Shown one piece after another: positions 56,974-64,000 of a DNA stretch of 64,000 bases (its first letter is position 1; the number at the start of each line of letters is the position of its first letter). Source of the DNA: Trifolium pratense (lineage: Eukaryota; Streptophyta; Magnoliopsida; Fabales; Fabaceae); the NCBI RefSeq assembly GCF_020283565.1, contig NC_060060.1, positions 49,092,015-49,156,014 of the forward strand. Reading direction: 5' to 3'. The translations under genes and the position numbers were made by a program. The notes beneath the pieces were generated by a model. That model was not told the DNA's origin. It was given only the letters and a program-made list of their open reading frames with translations, and did not search any database.

Positions 56974-57341
56974 GCTACACCTCTCAATCACCTCTCAATA
57001 ATGTTTTAACCGATATAAATTTTATAAAATTCACCGTTGGATTGAAAGTTTATATCATTTAGATTATTTGTGTAAAATTTCAGACAAATCAAAAATCTTT
57101 TGATATGTTATTGCGACACATAAAGATTAATGTCATATAAAAAATGACGCAAACCGTTAATTTTGATGTATCTCAATAACATATTAGATGATTTTGGATT
57201 TGTCTGAAGTTTTACATAAATGATCTATATGATATAAACTTTCAATCCAATAATGGATTTTATAACATTTATGTCGGTTAAAACATTATCGAGAGGTGTA
57301 GCATTTAGTGTCAAACTAGTTGATGTCATTTGATCCTGATC
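56974..57341. mobile_element. Foldback MITE, copy 2 (left end missing)
   Basis: Same family as copy 1 in duplicate B. It keeps the right end (CAAACTAGTTGATGTCATTTGATC), which is the inverse of copy 1's left end, but its own first few tens of bases are replaced by the B deletion joint (CACCTCTCAATCACCTCTCAA). Confidence 0.75.
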
Positions 57342-57442
57342 CTATATATATGCGATGTCCCTACCAACTGAGTTAATCATAAGGAAACATATATCACTTC
57401 TATTTAGATAAGATTTTGGAGTAATCTCACAACTATAGATAT

Positions 57443-57640
57443 ATTTTTTTTAACGAAAGGTATCCTCCGTGCGTAACTGGAGAGACTAATTCACTCGAGG
57501 TAACTGAGATCAATTTAAGGGATTGACCTCTCCCAATACATGCTTCTCCATACGCACCGGCCGGAAATCGAACCCAACACCAAATAGTTAAAGGACCTAA
57601 GTATCTACCACTTGTGGCAGACTAGGTTGTTGATAGATCT
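57443..57640 (-). mobile_element. Second tRNA-derived SINE family
   Basis: On the minus strand: CTGCCACAAGTGGTAGATAC (box A-like), GTTGGGTTCGATTTCCGGCC (box B), then a longer tail ending in TCGTTAAAAAAAA. A weak possible flanking duplication (ATAGATAT / ATAGATCT) is seen. A short fragment of the first SINE family (GATGTCCCTACCAACTGAGT) lies just before it at about 57353-57372. Confidence 0.65.
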
Positions 57641-57906
57641 TAGAAGTTGAAGTTCTTGGGATTGTCAATTATGAGACCTTAGTGAGAAAAAGGCATAAGA
57701 CGAATAAAGGTTCCGTCTAATTTTTTATTTTGCTGTAATTATTTATATCTATTGCAAGAAATGCATAGCTAAGAGAATAGAAATCTCACTAAAAAAGGGT
57801 TGGTGGTTAATTTTACATTGTTGTTCATTAAATCATGATTGAAATTTTTGAACCACCAAATTGAATTTTAGGGATGACTTACAAAATTTCATCAAAGTAT
57901 ATATAA

Positions 57907-58116
57907 GGGCTCGTTTGGCCCAGCTCTTTTTAGAGCTTATGCAAACAACTTATGCAATATAAATTAAGTTTTGTGCTATTTTATAAGTTAACACTAGTGA
58001 AAATTGCAATTTTATAAGCTATTTTATCATCAACTACTTTGACAAACTTATAATAATATATAAAAATTACATAAACTATTTGTATAAGCTCTAAAAAAAG
58101 CTGGACCAAACGAGCC
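57907..58116. mobile_element. 210-bp MITE with GGGCTCGTTTGG ends
   Basis: GGGCTCGTTTGGCCCAGCT at the left and AGCTGGACCAAACGAGCC at the right are inverted repeats, extended inward by AGAGCTTAT / ATAAGCTCT. Flanks TAA and AAA do not form a clear duplication. No coding sequence. Confidence 0.75.
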
Positions 58117-58678
58117 AAATCTAGTTTTACATCTACCAAAAAAGAAAAATCTAGTTTTTCAAAAGAAAAAAAAATCACATTAATTACGGATTTGCAGTTT
58201 AAACCAACATGTCTGTCCTTTTTTTTTTTTGGTTAAAATGTTGCTAATGAAAATTGAATTTAAGATCTTATGCATACTAACTAAATCCCTCGTCATTAGA
58301 TTAGTAGCCTAAACCGACATAATAAAGAATATCTATAATCTACATTTAAATTATTATTTTTTAAATAAAGACACAACACCTTTTTATGTAGACCGTCTAA
58401 ATTTAATTAATGTATAAAATTGGATGCAGTTTTGACACTATATAATCTGAATTTCGTGTTGCATCACTAAACTAATACTAATATTACTGAAATATAGTTT
58501 GCCAAAGAAATTGAAAAATTGTCCAAAAGTAGGAAAGAAACGGACGCAACAACCAAATGAATAGAAGATCATTAAAAGTTTGTCAAAAAACAGATCATTA
58601 AAATAACTGATTGCATACTTTTCTTCCTTTCTACATAACTTAGGAAATTGGAAAAGGGGACCTTATAGTACCAAAAAG

Positions 58679-58771
<93 letters not shown>
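58679..58771. repeat. (TA)n microsatellite, about 46 units
   Basis: An uninterrupted TA run; the length is likely to vary between plants and may be mis-sized in assembly. Confidence 0.95.
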
Positions 58772-58776
<5 letters not shown>

Positions 58777-59539
58777 GATAAAGTAAATATTTTTATACAA
58801 AGATGATTTTTTATATACTATATATATTTGCCATTAAAAATAAATAAAAAGATGATTTTTTTTCTCTTTTGTAAAAAAAGAGATGATTTATTTTTTGTAC
58901 ACTTTTTTTTGTACAAAGTAGTTGTATGAATGAATAGCCACACCCAACTTTCTAAGTTTCAAGTAGCTATAGTCATAACTCATATTTATATTTTGATTCA
59001 CAATGAGGTGAGAATCGAACCCAAGACCTATAGCGTATTATTCAAATTTCTTACCACTAAACCAAACCTAGTAGCTTAACTCATATTTATATAGTAGGCA
59101 ACATATTTGAAATTGTTTTTTTTTTTACTATGATATTATTACAAAGTTTTTATCTTCGAGACAAAAATTGAACTCCTAACCACATGTTTAGGACTTGAAT
59201 CCTGAACCTTCAACTCCTTTACCGTTTGTCCATTTCCCACAAAAAAATAACTACTATGTACTTTTATACTCCCTCTGCCCAAAATATAAGAAAAAATTGG
59301 TCAAACAAAGTTGATGTATTTAGTCTAAATTTTTAACTAAATATATCAACTTTCTTTAACTATTTTTTTCTTATATTTGGGGTCAGAGAGAATATTAATT
59401 AATAAAAATGGTTAACCTCATTTATTATTGTTATTAATATAATAAAAATATTGCACTTTCTTCATTAAATTAAAGTAGAGTAACGTCAGTTAAAACTTGC
59501 ATGTCTACGAAATATGACAATTTTTTTTGTTTATTTGAT

Positions 59540-59540
<1 letters not shown>

Positions 59541-59589
<49 letters not shown>
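59541..59589. repeat. (TAA)n microsatellite
   Basis: About sixteen TAA units without interruption. Confidence 0.95.
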
Positions 59590-60495
59590 TTATGTATTTT
59601 TATTTTTTTGTTGTTATTCACCAACACTACATGACGTGATTATATTGGATACATGTGTAAAAAATAATTTACACTATTGTTTTTATTTATACATAAATTA
59701 ACTTTCAATTTTTTTTGAAAATGAAGATCTATTTTGTTCTCTCACAAACTTTTTGACACAACAATTCATTCTATGACAAAAATAAAATCAAAATTACTCA
59801 CTGACATTTCACATTGAAACAAATTAGTCCCCGACTCGTTCTAACAAATTACTCACTGACAACTATAAAAAATATGAAAATATTCATTTTATTTTCGAAA
59901 ATAAAAATATTATCGTCCTATATATCTTCGGTACTGTTTTGTCATGTTCTGTATTATCTTGTTATGTCATCTACTGTTCTGTTAAGTTCTTGCTGTTTTA
60001 CGAATCAAACGCACCCGGAGACTAATTTGAGTTTATTATTGTTAAAGATTAAACCGTCTCATAAATTTGTGAGAGTTCAAAATATATTTTCACTTTTTTT
60101 CATAAGCTAAAATCAATAGATTTTAAGCCGCTAGATTTGGTTTTGAGTAGTATGCATCAAGTTATAAGTTCGATCCTCATTGTCAACATTGCAAACAAAA
60201 AAAAATAGATTTTCACTTTATTTTTCTAGAGAAAAAGAATATTAAATTACAGAAAAGCCCCCAAAGTATTTTTCTTCTTATGCCTATGATGAATAAAAAA
60301 TACAATTTTTCCAAACTCCACACACAACACAACAACAACAACTAACTAGAAGCGCCATAAGCAGAAACAGAAGAACCTGAAATCCAAAGACCAATTCCAT
60401 TTTCACTATCTTCATTTTCAATTTCAATCATTATTTCCATGTTTTTCTCAAAATCAAATTCCCCAATTCAACCCTAAACTCAAACTCACACAACA

Positions 60496-63400
60496 ATGGC
60501 GAAAAACAAATGGAGTGTGTTTGAGTTCTGGTTTTGCATTGTAATCTACATCGTGATCTGTGCTAGGGTTTGTTCTCCTGGTAGATCCGATAAGGAAACT
60601 CGTGATAGGTTTTATGGTAATATGCTTAATTCATCTGCACCTGAATCTAATGATGGTACTTTGGCTAAGATGTTCGATCGTGTTCTTGAGAAGGAGTTTT
60701 CTGAGAATGATCAACCTGAAGGTTTTTCTTTTTCTTTTCATCTTCTAATTTTGCATTTTACGTTTTTGAGATGGTAGTTTCATTGGGTAGGTAAAGTTTG
60801 TTACTTTTTTTATTGCTAAATGAGAAAATAGCTTGATGCAATGGTTTAGCTTAGATGGGTAGTTCTTGAGTATTATATATTTTGCTTTTGTTGGATTGAA
60901 ATATGCAATGGAAAATGGACTATGAAGTATAGACACAGATATAGAACATGACACTGACACTTAGACTCCACTTTGGTAACCTTTTAAGAAGGGTCTCGCT
61001 AACGAGTGCCCCTCGGGATACTCTTTAAACATTCCATTTAAAGAAACTTTTTATTCAAAAAGTTAAATACTACAATTTCCAATGCGTTGACTTTACAAAT
61101 TTCCATAAAAATTCTATAAAAATTTACTATTTAAGGTCTTAAAGAGTGCCCGGGGGCACTTGTTAGCATTTGCCTTTTAAGAAAATACTTTATTTGGTCT
61201 TAAATATAAGCAAAACGGTACATGTATATGGTAAAATACATTTTTTCCTATATTTGAAACTGGAGGAACTCAATTTAGTTTTGTAGTTGATTGCATAAGA
61301 GAAAAAATGAGAAGACGTGTGAATAAGTTTATGTGTGTTCTACAACGGAGCTTTGATATATACATATATGGATACATACAGCTATTACTGTTATCTTATT
61401 TACTATATTTACATGATACTGTGTAAGCGCGTTCATGATTACAGTATTCACATTATTTGTAGCACTCTCCCCCTGACTGGAGCATATAGGTCACACATGC
61501 ATTAGGTTTGTAAATTGTAATATATATATATAGACATCCTAATGGTTTAGTGTAAAAACTTTTCATCGATCATTTGAACTAGCAAAATTAGTGGCAATGT
61601 TTCCATATAATGTTCTCTCTCTAATGAAAGGACAATGTATCTTACCATGCTTAGTCCTCACATTAAATACTAGACATAATGAAGTAACTATATGAGTCAG
61701 ATGAGCTCACACGTAGCCGATGTCATGGCTTGATATAATGCTTCTACATTTAATCCTGCGGCAACTTTTTGCTTTTTACTTTTACAGGGCATAAGGTTTC
61801 CCCAATGAATATATAATTCTTGGAAGTAGATCTCTTTTTTTTTTTTTGTAGGAGAGCCTACTCAATCAGTTTCTGAATATCTGACAACCCAATAATGGTC
61901 AATGTCTTTGTCCTATGAGAAATTTGACATTAGGATTCATAGGAGTGTGTCGGATTTAGCATTCATAAAATATGAATCCTTTAAAATAGTCATTGCATAT
62001 TTCCTATGATAAATTTACCATCCTTGGGTGGTGTGATCTCTATCCTCGATAAGTATTGAAGCTTGCTAAGATCTGTTGTCTGAAAGTGGTGACCACCCAT
62101 ATCCTACCCATCGAGTACTATAGTATCCTATCCATTCCAACCCTACATACAATCACAATAAATAAAGAGATTAGTATTACCCTATTTACTATATTTACAT
62201 GATAGTACAACCATAATCACCCTATTTATTTATTTCCAAGATAATCAATGGTTATAATCCAACGCTTTACACTCTTTAGTGCTCCCTTTACTTTAAAGCG
62301 GTGAAGTTTGGGTTTCTTTGACTTATTGGGAGAGGGTGTGTTTTCATGAAAGAAAATATGGTGCACATGAGAACCTTCAAGTTAGCTTTTAGTTGCTTGG
62401 TAACATTATGACTGAAGTTGTAGACTTGGAATGGAGCATATAATGGAAGAGGTGGATGAGCATATGCAAAGGAAGTTTGATTGTAGGTAGATTTAATTGT
62501 TCTCCACTGCTTATTGATAATGGAGTCGCGTGGTGCTATAGTTCTCTTAGTTGAACTTGAATTACTAATTGAATCGAGATCTGATGGATTGTACTTCGCC
62601 ATCTTTTTGAATTTAGCAATAAGTCATGTAGGAGAGATGTGCTTTACAGGTTGATACTTGCGAGACATGTTTTTAGCTTAAATTAGTGTTGAGACTTGAG
62701 AGATGCATAAGAATTTGATGTTGCTCTCTCAGTGCCTTACATTTAATCATAAAGGGCTTATGAAGTAATACCTTTCTATTTATGGATAAGGATATATCAT
62801 GGATGAATGTATTGGTATGGCATGAATATAATCTGTCCTTTACCCCAATAACCTTTCCCTTTTTATATAATAGTCTAAATGACATTACTGAATCGTCCGA
62901 TCCTACGAGTTGGATCGCGATTCTAACATGCTAAATGTTACTCTCTTCTTCTCTTATGTTTTAAGCTGTTAGTTTATATTCAGAGTTTGCTTGTGAAATG
63001 AAACTCTTGATTCATTTGTCACTGTTTTAAAAGTAAACCATTTTGCTTGTATGTTTGTTTAATTTAGTTTGGCAACTATTCTCATTGATTGTTTCCTTCT
63101 TTAACAGAACCTGATAAAAACAGCTTCAATAGCAGTGTAGCTGATCAGCAGGTATGTCTGATACTCTTATTTTGAATAGTGGTGTTGGAGTTCTTATTTC
63201 CATTGCAAACAAGCTAGTGTTTCATTGTTGTTTAAAATTTCAAATGATTCCTGGACTTCATTCCTGTCAATTTCAAATTCGTATAATAATACATCGTAAA
63301 TAAAATGAATCTGTGTTTGGGATTTTCCCCTCATCCCCCAACACACACCTCAAATCTTAATCTATTGTTTAAATATCTTCTTCACTTCAATTGAAGAATC

Positions 63401-64000
63401 ATCAGATTTATTTTTTACTATCTATAATGCTAAATAAGTTTCTTATGCTATTTTCTCCTCCTCTAGTATATTGGATGTACGCATAATTCTGATAATGATT
63501 TTTGAGCTACTTTTTTCTTGTTATAGCCATCATATTTCTATTGTGGGATAAACTACTACTTCTCGGCTTCTTTTTATTGGAATTATATTGTAGGGAAAAG
63601 GAAGAGAGGGTGAAGCAATGCTTAAAATAATAAGATTATATTGATGTCCTATTTATACTAGTAATTGGGTTCAGTACAAGTATAATACAATAAGACTACT
63701 AATCCTAATCAAAACATGGGAACAAATAATAAAACAAGGTAGTCTAGAATTAGTCTAAGATATGTTGAGTATGCTATGATATAATCTAACACTTACCATT
63801 TTTCCCTAGTTAAGCGGATTTGCATATAAACACCATTCTCCTTATTTTTGAAAGGCAAAAATGAGTTTTGACATTCTGGTCTTCTTTTGCAGGCAGTATT
63901 AGAGACTGTAGCTAAAATTACTCATGATAAAGCTAAGAGAAATGATACCCGTGAGGGAAAGTATGGTCATATGTAGCTTGATGTAGTTTCTTGATTACTA
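60496..64000 (+). CDS. K+ efflux antiporter, KEA4/5/6 type, first three exons
   Basis: Exons 60496-60721, 63108-63151 and 63893-63960 join in phase (GT-AG) and give about 112 residues before the window ends inside intron 3. The start MAKNKWSVFEFWFCIVIYIV is a signal peptide or first membrane segment. The following GTLAKMFDRVLEKEFSEND, NSFNSSVADQQ and AVLETVAKITHDKAKRNDT match the lumenal N-terminal region of the KEA4/KEA5/KEA6 group, Golgi and endosomal cation/proton antiporters that set lumen pH and K+. The transport domain lies to the right of the window. Which of the three it is cannot be told. Intron 1 is 2386 bp and holds a MITE; intron 2 holds an LTR fragment. Confidence 0.88.
60991..61174. 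mobile_element. 184-bp Mutator-like MITE in KEA intron 1
   Basis: Flanked by a perfect 9-bp duplication TTTTAAGAA (60982-60990, 61175-61183). Ends GGGTCTCGCTAACGAGTGCC and, inverted, GGCAAATGCTAACAAGTGCC; the interior has GTGCCCGGGGGCAC. Same family and almost the same length as 40858-41042. Confidence 0.9.
61184..63107. other. Rest of KEA intron 1
   Basis: Has two minus-strand open stretches (62602-62288, 62885-62673) that read Ser/Asn/Thr-rich peptides such as NPSDLDSISNSSSTKRTIAP without a known domain. They may be a decayed retroelement or nothing. A CATCCT...CCACCCATATCC stretch near 62090 is not recognised. Confidence 0.4.
63589..63791 (-). repeat. LTR fragment or short solo LTR in KEA intron 2
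   Basis: On the minus strand it starts TGTTAGATTATATCATAG, has a TATA box (AGTATAAATAGGAC, near 63645) and ends about CTTCCTTTTCCCTACA. The length (about 203 bp) and signals suit a short copia LTR. No matching flanking duplication was found. Confidence 0.6.

Larger units (their letters stand above)
54104..57341. repeat. Tandem segmental duplication
   Basis: Unit A is about 47928-47994 plus 54104-55989 (split by the MULE); unit B is about 55990-57341. Both start with AAAACATGTAAACTTAAATTG and share long collinear stretches, such as CAATTGTGCAATCACTTGTT, CCTAGGGGTTCCCATGAATA and CATCACATCAGGCCTTGAAC. Relative to A, B lacks about 750 bp corresponding to 54990-55735. No gene lies in either unit. 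Confidence 0.88.
58117..60495. other. Intergenic DNA and KEA promoter side
   Basis: Contains a SINE-like fragment on the minus strand at about 58990-59085 (TTTGGTTTAGTGGTAAG and GGGTTCGATTCTC), a scrap on the plus strand at about 60118-60200, two microsatellites (listed apart), and TATAAGAAAAAA words near 59285 and 59370 that form an inverted pair like a short Stowaway-type MITE. The last about 180 bases look like a KEA 5' leader. Confidence 0.5.

Noticed and set aside
58679..58771. Long TA run as an origin or matrix-attachment site
   Set aside because: A plain microsatellite explains it; nothing else supports a function.
62288..62885. Two minus-strand frames in KEA intron 1
   Set aside because: No domain, low-complexity Ser/Asn content; could be a decayed repeat, not strong enough to call a gene.

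Overview
The window is plant nuclear DNA, most likely from a papilionoid legume of the clover/medick/pea group. It is AT-rich, has long intergenic stretches, genes with typical GT-AG introns, and very many nested transposable elements. The species is inference; no genus marker was tested.

Four host genes can be read exon by exon. On the minus strand: a nucleolar DEAD-box RNA helicase of the RH7/PRH75 type (15697-19754, 14 exons, 674 residues); an embryo-specific protein 3 (ATS3)-like secreted protein (23608-25806, 3 exons, 193 residues); and a plastid NEET protein with a CDGSH iron-sulfur motif (45912-47680, 2 exons, 112 residues). On the plus strand: the first three exons of a KEA4/5/6-type K+ efflux antiporter (60496 to the window end). 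They share no operon or obvious pathway; each stands alone among repeats.

Layout. 1-9.8 kb: two Sirevirus (Ty1/copia, SIRE1/Maximus-like) elements of one family in opposite orientation. One runs leftward with 5' LTR, primer site and an open gag-pol; the other has its envelope-like gene, repeated polypurine tracts and 3' LTR on the plus strand. 10-14.5 kb: a MITE that interrupts an ORF, a large foldback and a decayed Ty3/gypsy gag. 15.7-25.8 kb: RH7 and ATS3-like genes, with a SINE and a probable solo LTR between them. 28.3-31.3 kb: a LINE remnant split by a complete non-autonomous copia element with a perfect 5-bp target duplication. 31.5-42.8 kb: a probable minus-strand Helitron of about 11 kb carrying exon fragments of at least three unrelated host genes (B3-domain protein, TIC62, HMG-CoA lyase), itself hit by two solo LTRs of one family and a MITE. 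44-47.7 kb: a second foldback, a LINE 3' end, and NEET with a SINE in its intron. 48-54.1 kb: a 6.1-kb MULE-like element flanked by 9-bp duplications and carrying a broken PPR fragment; its unoccupied target site is preserved in a tandem duplicate at about 56.06 kb. 54.1-60 kb: that duplication, several MITEs, SINEs and microsatellites. 60.5-64 kb: the KEA gene start.

The most unusual items are the multi-gene Helitron candidate, the MULE with its paralogous empty site, the inverted Sirevirus pair, and two long foldbacks that would form long hairpins if transcribed. No prokaryotic, CRISPR, tRNA or rRNA features were seen.
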